Positions 8,086 to 18,411 of a stretch of 64,000 bases of DNA are shown piece by piece. This DNA is from Bacteroidota bacterium (lineage in GTDB: Bacteria > Bacteroidota > Bacteroidia > Chitinophagales > Chitinophagaceae). Under the pieces are notes generated by a model that saw nothing but the letters and a program-made list of their open reading frames with translations, was not told where the DNA came from and did not search any database. The first letter of the stretch is position 1. Every line of letters starts with the position of its first letter. The translations under genes and the position numbers were made by a program. The DNA is taken from assembly GCA_020161435.1 (NCBI GenBank), contig JAIUNV010000005.1, forward strand, positions 241,717-305,716, given 5' to 3'.

Positions 8086-10020
8086 TTATTTCAGGATAAC
8101 CGTACCCAGTACAGAAGTAATTTCCCGTTCAAACTTTTTGAGCTCAATGTGCAGTTCAATCAACTGCTGCTGCACCAATGGATCTTTTTCATGCTCCAGC
8201 TCCTGTTGGTTTTGCTCCAGCATTTGTTTCAGTTTGCGCAGCTTAAAATAACTCACCGATAAGTTGGCATCTTTACGGCTTTGTTCAATATCCGACATGC
8301 GCCGGCTCTGAATCATCTCCTCCCATTTGGGGCTGATTTCGTATGGAAATTCCAGCAGCGAAATCACCAGGCGGTTGAGTCCTTCATCGGGGTAGTACAC
8401 GAATGATTTTTCAGTAGGTTCCAATCCGGCATCGTACCAGCTTTTGTAGAGCAGGTACACTTTTTCCAGTTCGGTATTATCGAAATGAAAGTTTTCGAGG
8501 CTGTTGAAAATGAACTGTGCTACAGTTTCTTCACTTTCTTCCTGCAGGGGCAGCAAGCCATACAGCAGCAGGCTTTTCACCACGGCACGTTCTTGCAGTT
8601 CGTTGGTGAGCAGCAATGCAAGGTTGGCATCCACCACTTCATCGGGCATTGTTTCTGCCTCTTGCAATGGCGATTGATCGGGCAGGTTTTTACGCTGCTC
8701 TTTCTGCAGTTTTTCCCGGATGTACTTGTTGACGAGGTTAATCAAACCTTCCTCGTCTACCTTCAGCAAACTTGCTGATTGGCGGATGTAATCTTGCTGG
8801 CGGGAAAAGTCTTCTGCCTTATCAATTTTGCTAATGCTTTCTGCAATACGGTTAACAACCTCACTTCTTTTTTGTGAGTCGTTGCCTGCTTCTTTCAGTG
8901 CCAGTTCTGTCTGAAAAAGAATGAAGTCTTTCTTGTTGTTGTTGATGTATTCGTTGAATTCATCTTTGCCCACTTTTTGTACATAGCTGTCCGGGTCTTC
9001 GCCATTGGGCAATAGTACCAAACGTACATACAAACCTTCGGCCAAAGCCAGGTCCAAACCACGCAATGCGGCTTTGATACCCGCAGCATCTCCATCGTAT
9101 AAAATAGTAAGATGCTTGGTGTAACGTTTTATCAGCCTGAGCTGGTCGGGTGTTAATGAAGTACCACCACTGGCCACCACGTTTTCTACACCGGCCTGGT
9201 TCAAACTAATAACGTCTGTATAACCTTCTACCAGCAAGCATTCATCTCTTTTCTCAATGGCTTGCCGGGCAAAATAAATGCCGTAGAGAATTTTGCTTTT
9301 TACATACAGCTCATTCTCTGGTGTGTTGATATACTTCGGGGCATTGTCTCTGTTTTTGATGAGACGGGCACCAAAGCCAATGATTTTGCCAATGTGGTTG
9401 TGAATGGGAAAAATAATCCTGTCGCGGTAATTGTCTTGCAGGCCATAATCCCGTTGCGATACCAAACCGGTTTTCAGTAGCAACTCTTTATTGTACTGAT
9501 TGTGCAATGCGTCTTTGGTAAATGCATCCCGTTCGTTGAGGCAATACCCTAAACCAAACTTTCGCATGGTTTCATCGGTAAAGCCCCGCTGTTGTAAATA
9601 GCTGTATGCTACAGCTTGGCCCATCTCATTTTCCCAGAGTTGCTCCGCAAAATATTTTTGAGCATACTGGTTGATGATGTACAGGCTGTCGGCCGTTTGC
9701 TGTCGTTCTTTGTATTCAGGATCAACTTCCGTTTCCTGAATTTCGATGTTGTATTTTTTAGCCAGCCAACGCAAGGCTTCTGCATAGCCCAGCTTTTCGT
9801 GTTCCATCAAAAAGCTGATGGAGTTGCCACTTTTGCCGCACCCAAAGCACTTGTAAATTTCCTTGGATGGCGATACCGTAAACGAAGGTGTTTTTTCGCC
9901 ATGAAAAGGGCAGAGGCCCAGGTAGTTGGCACCACGTCTTTTCAACTGCACAAAATCGCCCACTACTTCGAGGACGTTGATGCTGTTGATAATGCGCTGT
10001 ACGGTTTCCTGACTAATCAC
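8086..10020 (-). CDS. dnaG: DNA primase
   Basis: About 644 residues. The N-terminal zinc finger reads CPFHGEKTPSFTV...CFGCGKSGN. The TOPRIM core follows, with EGYTDVISLNQAGVENVVAS and ILYDGDAAGIKAALRG, and then a helical C-terminal helicase-binding region. DnaG makes RNA primers at the replication fork. The start is taken as GTG at 10020 (V-I-S-Q-E-T-V-Q-R-I), where homologues begin; an in-frame ATG at 10080 would add 20 non-conserved residues. No Shine-Dalgarno helps decide. Confidence 0.93.
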   Translation of the reverse strand: MISQETVQRIINSINVLEVVGDFVQLKRRGANYLGLCPFHGEKTPSFTVSPSKEIYKCFGCGKSGNSISFLMEHEKLGYAEALRWLAKKYNIEIQETEVDPEYKERQQTADSLYIINQYAQKYFAEQLWENEMGQAVAYSYLQQRGFTDETMRKFGLGYCLNERDAFTKDALHNQYNKELLLKTGLVSQRDYGLQDNYRDRIIFPIHNHIGKIIGFGARLIKNRDNAPKYINTPENELYVKSKILYGIYFARQAIEKRDECLLVEGYTDVISLNQAGVENVVASGGTSLTPDQLRLIKRYTKHLTILYDGDAAGIKAALRGLDLALAEGLYVRLVLLPNGEDPDSYVQKVGKDEFNEYINNNKKDFILFQTELALKEAGNDSQKRSEVVNRIAESISKIDKAEDFSRQQDYIRQSASLLKVDEEGLINLVNKYIREKLQKEQRKNLPDQSPLQEAETMPDEVVDANLALLLTNELQERAVVKSLLLYGLLPLQEESEETVAQFIFNSLENFHFDNTELEKVYLLYKSWYDAGLEPTEKSFVYYPDEGLNRLVISLLEFPYEISPKWEEMIQSRRMSDIEQSRKDANLSVSYFKLRKLKQMLEQNQQELEHEKDPLVQQQLIELHIELKKFEREITSVLGTVILK

Positions 10021-10103
10021 GGAGCGAAAGTAACGGCAATTTTGGTTAGGAAGACCAGCATTTCTATATGCCGTTGCCACTTGTCAATTACCTAAAGGTC
10101 TGG

Positions 10104-10136
10104 TTGATGTCTATTCACCTGCAGCAGGTATCTTTG
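10104..10136 (+). promoter_or_regulatory. Promoter of the lipoprotein gene at 10154
   Basis: TTG (10104-10106), 22 bases, then an exact TATCTTTG (10129-10136), the Bacteroidota -7 box, 17 bases before the ATG. Confidence 0.6.
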
Positions 10137-10153
10137 GCCCATTCCACACTGTC

Positions 10154-11122
10154 ATGAAACATTTTTATCAAGCATTACTCTTGTTGTTACTGGTAGCTGC
10201 TACTGGCTGCAGCGAAGGTAAATATGATTTGCGTTTTCAACCTGCCGACGATTCCCGCTACCGGCTGCAAACGGATATTAGCGGTAAGGTTACCGTTAAA
10301 ATGCTGGGGCAGGAGTTGAAGCAACCCATGAATACCAGCATCAGCAGTTTGCTGAGGTTTGATACCATACCCGATGGCAATACAAAGGTGGCTTTTGCAT
10401 ACGAAGATTACAACCTCAATCAGGGTAAAGATAAAAGCTTGTTTTCGCTGGATAGTCTTTCGCAAAAAGACTCCGGTGCTTTGCGGGTAATGGATATGAT
10501 GACGGGCATTGAGTTTACGGCTACCATTTCAAAAAAAGGCCAAGTGCTCACCAAAGTTTCCACTGATAGTTTGTGGAAGGTGGTGGAAGCCGGCCTGCAA
10601 CCATTGGAAGAACAGCTTCGTAAGCAACTGGCTACAGCACTTCGCCCGTTGATAAACGACGACATGATGAGAGGTATGCTGGAGCAATGCTTTTATGTGC
10701 TGCCCGGTAAAAAAGTGAATGAGGGCGCCCAATGGAAAAATCAGATTCGGATGAAGGCGATGTTTACCATGGTTATTAATAACGACTTTGAATTGAAGTC
10801 GGTTAAAAATGGTATTGCAGAAATTGCGCTGACATCAACCATTACCAATGCCGATCAGCAGGTGGCCATGCCCGGTTTGGCATTGGCCAGTCCGCCTTCA
10901 TTGGGCCAACCTAAAGACAATACGGCATTCGACATTATGGGTATGAAACTGGATGCTGATTTTAAAGGAAAACAACAAGGCTTGATTTATGTAAACCTTG
11001 GCACAGGTCTTATGCAAACGGCTCGTTTGCAGCAACAGTTGTCTGGTATTTTCAAAATCAATTCCATAGAAATACCCATGGATATGGACATGAAAATTGA
11101 TTACAAACTGGATGGTTTGTAA
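10154..11122 (+). CDS. Lipoprotein, DUF6263-like
   Basis: A 322-residue protein with a lipoprotein signal peptide (MKHFYQALLLLLLVAATGC; Cys19). The mature part repeatedly alternates short strands (YRLQTDISGKVTVKMLGQE, TKVAFAYEDYNL, FTATISKKGQVL) and ends with strand-rich sequence (IDYKLDGL). This resembles Bacteroidota proteins grouped as DUF6263, whose function is unknown; the assignment is from memory of the pattern. It has its own promoter and a 113-base gap to the next gene. Confidence 0.65.
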   Translation: MKHFYQALLLLLLVAATGCSEGKYDLRFQPADDSRYRLQTDISGKVTVKMLGQELKQPMNTSISSLLRFDTIPDGNTKVAFAYEDYNLNQGKDKSLFSLDSLSQKDSGALRVMDMMTGIEFTATISKKGQVLTKVSTDSLWKVVEAGLQPLEEQLRKQLATALRPLINDDMMRGMLEQCFYVLPGKKVNEGAQWKNQIRMKAMFTMVINNDFELKSVKNGIAEIALTSTITNADQQVAMPGLALASPPSLGQPKDNTAFDIMGMKLDADFKGKQQGLIYVNLGTGLMQTARLQQQLSGIFKINSIEIPMDMDMKIDYKLDGL

Positions 11123-11235
11123 TCAATTTTCCGTTAGAGTTCTGTTCACAAAATCTCTTGTTAATCCAATTAGCGCTAACATTCTGTAAACAAGGCTTTG
11201 GATAAATTTAAGTATCAATCTTAAAACCAACGCCT

Positions 11236-11664
11236 ATGAAACTGACTGTTACCCTTTTGGCAGCTAGCCTCGCTGTTTTTTCTACTGGATGTGTAAAGGA
11301 TGTTTTTCGAAGTGCGGACCGCCGTATTATTGGCGATTGGCGTATTGATGATGTAAACCCCGTTGGCTGGGGTGGCAACTCTGCCCGCATGCCTTTCAAC
11401 AACGGCCGTTTTACTTTTTACGACAACGGTACACTGAGTTATGAAAACGACAACGGTCAATCCTTTAGCGGAAGCTGGTACATCAATAGCCGCTGGCAAA
11501 ATGATGAACAAGAGTTGAGCTTGCAAATAACTGCCGTTGATTTTACTAACCAGCTGGTGCTAACACAGCATTATGATGATATCTTTTTCAGAAGCAGGAA
11601 TTATTTGCGGGCAGAAACAAGAACATCAAACAGAACCTATATTACCCATTTCAGGAGAAGATAG
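11236..11664 (+). CDS. Small lipoprotein, lipocalin-like pattern
   Basis: A 142-residue protein with a lipoprotein signal (MKLTVTLLAASLAVFSTGC; Cys19). After the anchor, IIGDWRIDDVNP begins a series of strands (GRFTFYDNGTLSYEND, FSGSWYINS, ELSLQIT) typical of small Bacteroidota lipocalin-like lipoproteins. No function can be assigned. It ends 52 bases before the tRNA gene, which has a separate promoter. Confidence 0.6.
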   Translation: MKLTVTLLAASLAVFSTGCVKDVFRSADRRIIGDWRIDDVNPVGWGGNSARMPFNNGRFTFYDNGTLSYENDNGQSFSGSWYINSRWQNDEQELSLQITAVDFTNQLVLTQHYDDIFFRSRNYLRAETRTSNRTYITHFRRR

Positions 11665-11673
11665 TCGGATGCA

Positions 11674-11707
11674 TTTTTTGCTACCCACCATTTACGGGCT
11701 AACTTTA
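11674..11707 (+). promoter_or_regulatory. Promoter of tRNA-Gly
   Basis: TTTTTTG (11674-11680), 19 bases, then TAACTTTA (11700-11707), one mismatch from TAnnTTTG. The tRNA starts nine bases later. Confidence 0.55.
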
Positions 11708-11715
11708 AGTGCCAA

Positions 11716-11790
11716 GCGGAAGTAGCTCAGGGGTAGAGCTTCAGTTTCCCAAACTGAAGGCCGCGGGTTCGATTCCCGTCTTCCGCTCCA
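11716..11790 (+). tRNA. tRNA-Gly, anticodon CCC
   Basis: The acceptor stem GCGGAAG (11716-11722) pairs with CTTCCGC (11780-11786). The anticodon stem TCAGT/ACTGA encloses TTCCCAA with CCC at 11748-11750. The T arm GCGGG-TTCGATT-CCCGT is complete. The discriminator is T and the CCA end (11788-11790) is encoded. The length of 75 bases is normal. Confidence 0.97.
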
Positions 11791-11827
11791 CTTTCACATT
11801 GCTGCTGGCATCGTGATTTTCATCCCC

Positions 11828-11855
11828 TTGAAACATAGGCATTGCGTTACATTTG
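11828..11855 (+). promoter_or_regulatory. Probable promoter of glnS
   Basis: TTG (11828-11830), 17 bases, then an exact TACATTTG (11848-11855). The spacer is shorter than the usual 19-21. It predicts a leader of about 80 bases before the glnS ATG. Confidence 0.45.
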
Positions 11856-11941
11856 CAGCCTTCGCGTATTAAAGAAGTGCCACAGTTTACCGGGCTATTA
11901 GTAGCTTTTGAGGTGTACGTGGTATCAAAAACAAGCAACAC

Positions 11942-13606
11942 ATGAGTGAAGAGAAGAGCCTGAATTTTATCGAAGAAATTATTGAAGCCGATTTAGCCGC
12001 CGGAAAACACAAGTCCATTCTTACCCGTTTTCCACCTGAGCCAAATGGATATTTACACATTGGCCATGCCAAAAGTATTTGCCTCAACTTTGGGTTGGCT
12101 CTCAAATATGGTGGTGCCACCAATCTGCGTTTTGATGATACCAACCCTGTAACTGAAGACACTGAATATGTAGACAGCATTAAAGGTGATGTGCAGTGGC
12201 TGGGCTTTCAGTGGGCCAACGAATTTTACGCCTCTGACTACTTTGAACAGTTATATGCATTTGCCGTAAAGCTGATTGAGAAAGGGTTGGCCTATGTAGA
12301 TGACAGTACTTCCGAAGAAATAGCTACGCAAAAAGGAACGCCTACACAACCTGGCGTTCGCAACCAGTATGCCGAACGCAGTGAGGCAGAAAACCTGCAA
12401 ATCTTTGCCGACATGCGGGCAGGCAAATATGCCGATGGCAGCAAGGTACTGCGGGCCAAGGTTGATATGGCCAGCCCTAACATGCTGCTGCGAGATCCCA
12501 TTATTTATCGCATCAAACATGCTCATCATCACCGCACCGGCGATGCATGGTGCATTTACCCCATGTACGATTTTGCCCATGGCCAGAGCGATAGCATCGA
12601 AGGCATTACGCACAGCATTTGTACGCTGGAATTTATTCCGCACAGGGCATTGTATGATTGGCTGATTGAGCAGCTTGAAATTTTCCCAAGCCATCAATAT
12701 GAGTTTGCCCGCCTCAATATGACCTACACCGTAATGAGCAAGCGGAAGCTGCTACAAATGGTAAATGAAGGCCATGTAGAAAGCTGGGACGATCCACGCA
12801 TGCCTACCATTAGCGGTATGCGCCGTCGTGGGTACACGCCAAAATCCATCCGCGACTTTTGCGATCGAATTGGCGTAGCCAAAAGAGAAAACCTGATAGA
12901 CCTGAGTTTGCTGGAGTTTTTTGTACGGGAAGACCTGAACAAAACGGCTTTGCGCAGAATGGCGGTGCTCGATCCGCTGGCGTTGGAAATAACCAACTAT
13001 CCGGAAGGGCAGGTAGACATGATGCAATCGGAAAACAACCCTGAAATGCCGGAGACCGGCGAACGGGAAATTCCTTTCAGCGGAACGCTGTGGATTGAGC
13101 GGGAAGATTTTATGGAAGAAGCTTCTAAGAAGTGGTTCCGCCTTGCACCGGGTTCCGTGGTACGATTGAAGAGTGCATATATCGTTCGGTGTACCGGTTT
13201 TGAAAAAGATGCTGATGGCCGTGTAACCAAAGTGCTGGCCGAATACATACCTGAAAGCCGCAGCGGTAGTGATACCAGTGGCGTTCATGCAAAAGGTACC
13301 ATTCATTGGATAAGTGCCGCACATGCAGTGCAAGCGGAAGTTCGGTTGTACGACCGTTTGTTCAAGGTTGAAAATCCCGCTGCGGAAGAAGGTGATTTCA
13401 AATCGTATATCAACCCCGATAGTTTGCAGGTTATTGAAAATGCATACATAGAACCTGCATTGACAGCAGCAAAGGTTGGAGATCATTTCCAGTTCATCCG
13501 CAAGGGGTATTTTACCCTTGATGCTGTGCACAGCAACGCATCAAAACTGGTGTTTAACCGCACTGTAACGCTGAAAGACAATTGGGCTAAGGAACAGAAG
13601 AAATAA
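11942..13606 (+). CDS. glnS: Glutaminyl-tRNA synthetase
   Basis: A 554-residue class I synthetase of normal length. The HIGH signature is in RFPPEPNGYLHIGHAKSIC and the KMSKS-equivalent is VMSKRKL. The catalytic core contains TNLRFDDTNPVTEDTEYVDSI, which distinguishes GlnRS/GluRS enzymes, and NPEMPETGEREIPFSGTLWI begins the anticodon-binding barrels typical of GlnRS. It charges tRNA-Gln directly. It stands alone between tRNA-Gly and two terminators. Confidence 0.96.
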   Translation: MSEEKSLNFIEEIIEADLAAGKHKSILTRFPPEPNGYLHIGHAKSICLNFGLALKYGGATNLRFDDTNPVTEDTEYVDSIKGDVQWLGFQWANEFYASDYFEQLYAFAVKLIEKGLAYVDDSTSEEIATQKGTPTQPGVRNQYAERSEAENLQIFADMRAGKYADGSKVLRAKVDMASPNMLLRDPIIYRIKHAHHHRTGDAWCIYPMYDFAHGQSDSIEGITHSICTLEFIPHRALYDWLIEQLEIFPSHQYEFARLNMTYTVMSKRKLLQMVNEGHVESWDDPRMPTISGMRRRGYTPKSIRDFCDRIGVAKRENLIDLSLLEFFVREDLNKTALRRMAVLDPLALEITNYPEGQVDMMQSENNPEMPETGEREIPFSGTLWIEREDFMEEASKKWFRLAPGSVVRLKSAYIVRCTGFEKDADGRVTKVLAEYIPESRSGSDTSGVHAKGTIHWISAAHAVQAEVRLYDRLFKVENPAAEEGDFKSYINPDSLQVIENAYIEPALTAAKVGDHFQFIRKGYFTLDAVHSNASKLVFNRTVTLKDNWAKEQKK

Positions 13607-13630
13607 GTACATAAGCTCATTTTCATAAGT

Positions 13631-13665
13631 AAAGCGCAACTTCTGGTGGGAGTTGCGCTTTTTAG
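13631..13665 (+). terminator. Terminator of glnS
   Basis: AAAGCGCAACT (13631-13641) pairs perfectly with AGTTGCGCTTT (13651-13661) around a nine-base loop, followed by TTAG. It lies 24 bases after the glnS stop. Confidence 0.75.
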
Positions 13666-13695
13666 TAGGATAAATGCAAGGAGTGAAGCCAAAAA

Positions 13696-13723
13696 GAAAA
13701 GCCCTCTGCGCAGAGGGCTTTTC
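13696..13723 (-). terminator. Terminator of the Oar-like receptor gene (bidirectional)
   Basis: A perfect 28-base palindrome, GAAAAGCCCTCTG-CG-CAGAGGGCTTTTC, with A and T tracts on both sides. It lies between the convergent glnS and receptor genes, 40 bases after the receptor stop. Confidence 0.75.
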
Positions 13724-13762
13724 AATATATACATCTCAGAGAGATGAAAGTCTAAGCTGAAC

Positions 13763-16700
13763 TTAGTTGAACAGGTAACGAACACCAATTTGCATACTCC
13801 AGGTACTACCCGTGTTGATGCTGTTGTTGAAAGTTTTGGTCAACAGTTGGTTGCCAGTCTGGTTCATGCGGTAAGTGGGTACACCCTGAGCATTTACACC
13901 AGCAGAAACCAATGGTTGGTTCTGAATGGTAAAGCGACGGATACCCCAATCGCGGTTGAGCATGTTGGCGAAGTTGAACACGTCTACAGTAAACTGCAGT
14001 GTGTTTTTACTACCCTTTACATTGGTGAAAATGTCTTGAGTAAACTTCATATCCACACGATCGTACCATGGCAACAATGCGCCGAAACGCTCTGCATAAG
14101 TACCACGACGCTTGCTCAGGTATTTGTCCTGATCGATGTAGGCATCGAATGCAGCAGCCTGTTGTGCAGGAGTGAAGGTTACACCACCGTAAGTAGCATT
14201 TACAAAAGTTAGGTCACTTGCTTTTCTGGGGATGTACAGCAAATCTGTACCGCTGTTACCGTCATTGTTGAGGTCACCATTCACAGCATAAGTGAAGCGG
14301 CCCTGATGGCTGCCTTCGTAGAACAATGAAATGGTGGTAGCCAATTTCTTGAAGAACTCTTTGCGATAAGAAACGTTGGCAATGATACGGTGAGGAAGCG
14401 CTGAAGGAGCACTACCAAATTCCAAAGCGTTTTGGCCCCCAATAGTTGCGTTACTGTTCCAAACCGAGTTGGCTGTTGAGCCTGGGTTAGAAGTAACATC
14501 AGTAGCATGTGTATAGGTATAAGCTACTGAACCGTAGAAACCATTGTCGAATGATTTGCTTAACTGAGCAGTCAAATTCATTTGGCTACCCTTGTTGGTA
14601 TTTTCCAGAATGATGGCAGAGCCTGTGATGTTTGAATTCAAACGACGGTCGCCGGCTGCCAGGAAACGAGGGCGTGTATCCGGTCCTGTTAATGTGCCAT
14701 TCATTGGTCTTTGGTTGGCATTACGCATTACAACAGCGTTGATGTCTTTACCTATGATACCTTCGAATGTCAACATCCAGCCCTTACCCAAATCCTGGTC
14801 GATAGCGATGTTAGTACGCCACAGTTGAGGGAAACGGAAACCGGGATCAGACAGTACCAGGTTGCTTGGTACAGATGTACCTGCGGTAGTTGGCAGTAAA
14901 GCATCTCCACGGTTAATGTGGAACATTGGATCTTTGTTAAACTTGAAACGCTCCAACGCCACAGGGTCACTTACAATAGCACCAAACTGATACATACCGC
15001 TGTTTTGGGTAATGTTAGTTAACCAAACAAATGGAATGCGACCAGTGAAAATACCTGTACCACCACGAATTACCGTTTTCTTGTCACCATCTACATCGTA
15101 GCGGAAACCAAGACGCGGAGAAATGTACATTTTAGTTGTAGGCAGTACAGAGTTGTTGTACTTGGTGATAGAACCGTCTTGTGCAAAAAGATTTACTGCA
15201 GAGATAGCCTTGTTTTCAATAGGCGTTTCTGGGAATGCAAATTTGTCGAAACGAACACCAGCAGTTACTTTAAAATTAGGATTTACAACCCACTCATCTT
15301 GCAGGTAAAAACCAATTTGACCCACTTTTACCTGAGAAGCATAAATGGCTGATTTACCAGGTACAAGTGAATAGGTAGTGGAGAATACGGCTGGAGCTTT
15401 GTTCTCAATGAAATCTTGCAAAGAGTTGTATGCGTAATAGCTCTGTGAACCAGGCATGAACATGTTGCCTATTTCCTGATACTCATAGTTAATACCAGCA
15501 GTAAGCGTATGCTTACCTGCATAATAAGTAAAGTTGTCCGTGATGCTGTATACGTCGTTAACTACTTCGTTATTGTATGAGAATGGCTCAAAACCAGCAC
15601 TCATATTACTGTTGGTAACACCTGTACCAGTGGCATTGCGGATATCAATGAAAGGGAACAACGCACTTGGTGAAGTACGAATAGAGCTGATATTGGTAAT
15701 AGTGGCCAACAACTGATTGCTGATTTTGGTGCTGAAACGGCTGTTCAATTCAAAAGTGATGTTGCGCACCTTGTCTTCAAAACCATAGTTGCTGTTAGCA
15801 AAGCTCATACCATTTTGACCAAAACGAGATTGCAGACCAGTCAGTGCTCCGTTTGGAGTGCTGGTAGCATTTACCTGTTGATCGTTGTTGCTGGTCAGTT
15901 GGCTAAATTTGGCAGTCACTTTGTGGTTCTTGCTCAGGTTCCAGTCGAGGCGACCCAATACCTTGGTATTCTTTGCACCAAAGCTGGCGAAGTTGTCGTA
16001 AGGGCCTGTTTCGTAACCATAGGTTGTGCGCAAGAAATCGGAGAAACGCTTCAGAGAATCGGCAGAAACGTTAGAAACGTTGCCGATGCCAGAACCGCCT
16101 TTTGGCGACCATTGTACACCCGGGAAGCTACGCTTTTCATATTCGTAAGAACCAAAGAAGAAGAGTTTGTTTTTGATGATTGGGCCTCCCAATGTAGCAC
16201 CCCAGATGTTGCTTTGCGAAAATTGCTGAGGTCCCAATTTTGAATCACCTACACGGGCGCCATTGTACGATTGGTCGCGATAATAGGTATAAGCCGAGCC
16301 TTTAAATTTATTGGTACCACTTTTGGTAATGGCGTTTATGCCGGCACCTGTAAAACCGGCCTGACGAACATCGTAAGGCGCAATGTTGATAGATACTTCT
16401 TCAATGGCATCCAAAGAAATGGGTTGGTTGCCAGGACCACCAGGCAGTGGTTCGCTGCTCAAACCAAAGTTGTTGTTGAGGTTGGCACCATCTACCTGAA
16501 TATTGTTGAAACGGGCATCACGACCACCAAAACTGTTACCATTTGACTGAGGTGTAAGACGGGTAAAGTCTGACAAGCTACGAGAAATGGTAGGCATTGT
16601 AGTAATCGTCCGGTTGCTGATGTTGGTAGAAGCACCTGTTTTTTCAGCAGCAGCTTTTTTACGGGTACCACTCACCACTACATTTTCCAAAATGCTTTCG

Positions 16701-17038
16701 CCTTCTTTCAAGCTGGCAGTAATGTTAAATGGCTCACCGAGTTGAAGGATAATACCTTCAAAAACTGCTGGTGCAAAGCCGGTAAAAGTAATTTCTACTC
16801 TGTACGGGCCACCGGTTCGCAAACCGGGCAGGGTAAATACACCCCCTTTGGTTGTAAACGAAGAATACTGGGTTCCGGAAGGTTGGTGTTCTGCTTTCAC
16901 AGTTGCACCTTCCAGCAATTGACCCTTAGGGTCTTTCACCACGCCTGTTATAGTACTGGTTGTTACCTGACTCATAACAGTGTTGGAAACCAGAGCGATA
17001 GCCACAACGGCCATGAACCGGAGAAAATTTCTCAACAT
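13763..17038 (-). CDS. Oar-like TonB-dependent receptor
   Basis: A 1091-residue protein. The signal peptide ends near VSNTVMSQ. Residues ~27-110 form a carboxypeptidase-regulatory-like beta-sandwich (ITGVVKDPKGQLLEGATVKA). A plug domain follows (ITTMPTISRSLSDFTRLTPQ, then EEVSINIAPYDVRQAGFTGA), and then a long outer-membrane barrel ending in IGVRYLFN. This arrangement is typical of Oar-type receptors of Bacteroidota and Myxococcota. The ligand is unknown. No SusD partner lies beside it, so it is not a SusCD pair. It is transcribed alone and divergently from ribBA. Confidence 0.9.
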   Translation of the reverse strand: MLRNFLRFMAVVAIALVSNTVMSQVTTSTITGVVKDPKGQLLEGATVKAEHQPSGTQYSSFTTKGGVFTLPGLRTGGPYRVEITFTGFAPAVFEGIILQLGEPFNITASLKEGESILENVVVSGTRKKAAAEKTGASTNISNRTITTMPTISRSLSDFTRLTPQSNGNSFGGRDARFNNIQVDGANLNNNFGLSSEPLPGGPGNQPISLDAIEEVSINIAPYDVRQAGFTGAGINAITKSGTNKFKGSAYTYYRDQSYNGARVGDSKLGPQQFSQSNIWGATLGGPIIKNKLFFFGSYEYEKRSFPGVQWSPKGGSGIGNVSNVSADSLKRFSDFLRTTYGYETGPYDNFASFGAKNTKVLGRLDWNLSKNHKVTAKFSQLTSNNDQQVNATSTPNGALTGLQSRFGQNGMSFANSNYGFEDKVRNITFELNSRFSTKISNQLLATITNISSIRTSPSALFPFIDIRNATGTGVTNSNMSAGFEPFSYNNEVVNDVYSITDNFTYYAGKHTLTAGINYEYQEIGNMFMPGSQSYYAYNSLQDFIENKAPAVFSTTYSLVPGKSAIYASQVKVGQIGFYLQDEWVVNPNFKVTAGVRFDKFAFPETPIENKAISAVNLFAQDGSITKYNNSVLPTTKMYISPRLGFRYDVDGDKKTVIRGGTGIFTGRIPFVWLTNITQNSGMYQFGAIVSDPVALERFKFNKDPMFHINRGDALLPTTAGTSVPSNLVLSDPGFRFPQLWRTNIAIDQDLGKGWMLTFEGIIGKDINAVVMRNANQRPMNGTLTGPDTRPRFLAAGDRRLNSNITGSAIILENTNKGSQMNLTAQLSKSFDNGFYGSVAYTYTHATDVTSNPGSTANSVWNSNATIGGQNALEFGSAPSALPHRIIANVSYRKEFFKKLATTISLFYEGSHQGRFTYAVNGDLNNDGNSGTDLLYIPRKASDLTFVNATYGGVTFTPAQQAAAFDAYIDQDKYLSKRRGTYAERFGALLPWYDRVDMKFTQDIFTNVKGSKNTLQFTVDVFNFANMLNRDWGIRRFTIQNQPLVSAGVNAQGVPTYRMNQTGNQLLTKTFNNSINTGSTWSMQIGVRYLFN

Positions 17039-17195
17039 AAGTTTTGGAGTTTTTTACTGTGCAAAGAAACGGTAACGAGGCTTAAATTGTTCGGAATATT
17101 GTTAACAATTCATTGCCCTTTGCCAAGGCCTTGCCATCAGGAATATTACGCAGCAGTTAGACGGCCTTGCTTAATTTTGGCCTTCAAATTTGAAT

Positions 17196-18407
17196 ATGCT
17201 TGATACCATAGAAAGTGCCATTGAAGACATTAAACAGGGGAAACTGGTAATAGTAGTAGATGATGAGGACCGTGAAAACGAAGGCGACTTTGTATGTGCT
17301 GCCCGAACGGTAACGCCCGAAGTCATCAATTTTATGGCCACTCACGGCCGTGGTTTAGTGTGTGCCGCCCTTACAGCCGACCGCTGTGCCCAGCTCGATT
17401 TGCAACCCATGGTGTCCAGCAATACATCCATGCACGAAACAGCTTTTACCGTTTCAGTTGACCTTATTGGCCCCGGTGCGGGTACAGGTATTTCTGCACA
17501 AGACCGGGCAAAAACGGTACAGGCGTTAATAAATCCGGCCACCAGACCATCCGATCTGGGCCGTCCCGGTCATATTTTTCCACTGATAGCCAAAGAAGGT
17601 GGCGTACTGCGCCGCACAGGCCACACCGAAGCCACGGTGGATTTGGCCCGTCTGGCTGGCTTCGAACCTGCTGGGGTACTGGTAGAAATTATGAATGAAG
17701 ATGGCACCATGGCCCGTCTGCCACAGTTGGAAGTGATTGCCCAAAAATGGGGACTCAAACTCATTTCTATAAAAGACCTCATAGAATACCGCCTCAAACA
17801 AGATAGCCTGATAGAAGAAATAGTGCGGGTGGATATGCCTACCAAATATGGTCATTTCAAGCTCATAGCTTTTACAGATAAAAGCAATGGCATGGAACAC
17901 CTGGCCATTGTAAAAGGTACCTGGGAAAAAGACGAACCGGTGCTTACCAGGGTACACAGCAGCTGTTTTACCGGCGATATTTTGGGCAGTTTTCGCTGCG
18001 ATTGTGGCGACCAACTAGCCTGTGCCCTGCAAAAAGTAGAGCAGGAAGGCAAAGGCATCGTATTATATATGAACCAGGAAGGCCGCGGTATAGGATTGGT
18101 AAACAAACTGAAAGCCTACAAACTACAGGAAGAAGGTGCCGATACTTTGGAGGCCAACCTGATGCTGGGGCTTCCGGCCGATGCAAGAGATTATGGCGTA
18201 GGTGCTCAAATATTGCGCCACCTGGGTGTTACCAAGCTTCGACTTATGACCAACAACCCCAAGAAAAGAGTAGGGCTGATGGGCTACGGATTGGAGATAG
18301 TAGAAACCGTAGGACTGGAAGTTGAGCCTAACGCCCACAACCACAATTATCTGGAAACAAAACGTGACAAAATGGGCCATACCATTGCTGCTAATTTCAA
18401 TGGCTGA
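17196..18407 (+). CDS. ribBA: Bifunctional 3,4-dihydroxy-2-butanone-4-phosphate synthase / GTP cyclohydrolase II
   Basis: About 403 residues. The N-terminal RibB domain has [14 protein letters not shown] and [13 protein letters not shown]. The C-terminal RibA domain has the zinc ligands in [19 protein letters not shown] and the GTP site [15 protein letters not shown]. The enzyme supplies both precursors at the start of riboflavin synthesis. ATG 17196 is preferred; a TTG two codons upstream is also in frame. TAATTTTG at 17172-17179 may be the -7 box. The stop overlaps an ATG (18400) of the next frame, suggesting translational coupling. Confidence 0.96.
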   Translation: MLDTIESAIEDIKQGKLVIVVDDEDRENEGDFVCAARTVTPEVINFMATHGRGLVCAALTADRCAQLDLQPMVSSNTSMHETAFTVSVDLIGPGAGTGISAQDRAKTVQALINPATRPSDLGRPGHIFPLIAKEGGVLRRTGHTEATVDLARLAGFEPAGVLVEIMNEDGTMARLPQLEVIAQKWGLKLISIKDLIEYRLKQDSLIEEIVRVDMPTKYGHFKLIAFTDKSNGMEHLAIVKGTWEKDEPVLTRVHSSCFTGDILGSFRCDCGDQLACALQKVEQEGKGIVLYMNQEGRGIGLVNKLKAYKLQEEGADTLEANLMLGLPADARDYGVGAQILRHLGVTKLRLMTNNPKKRVGLMGYGLEIVETVGLEVEPNAHNHNYLETKRDKMGHTIAANFNG

Positions 18408-18411
18408 TTCC

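Noticed and set aside
17039..17195. FMN riboswitch before ribBA
   Set aside because: The 157-base gap is too short and lacks the conserved RFN elements.
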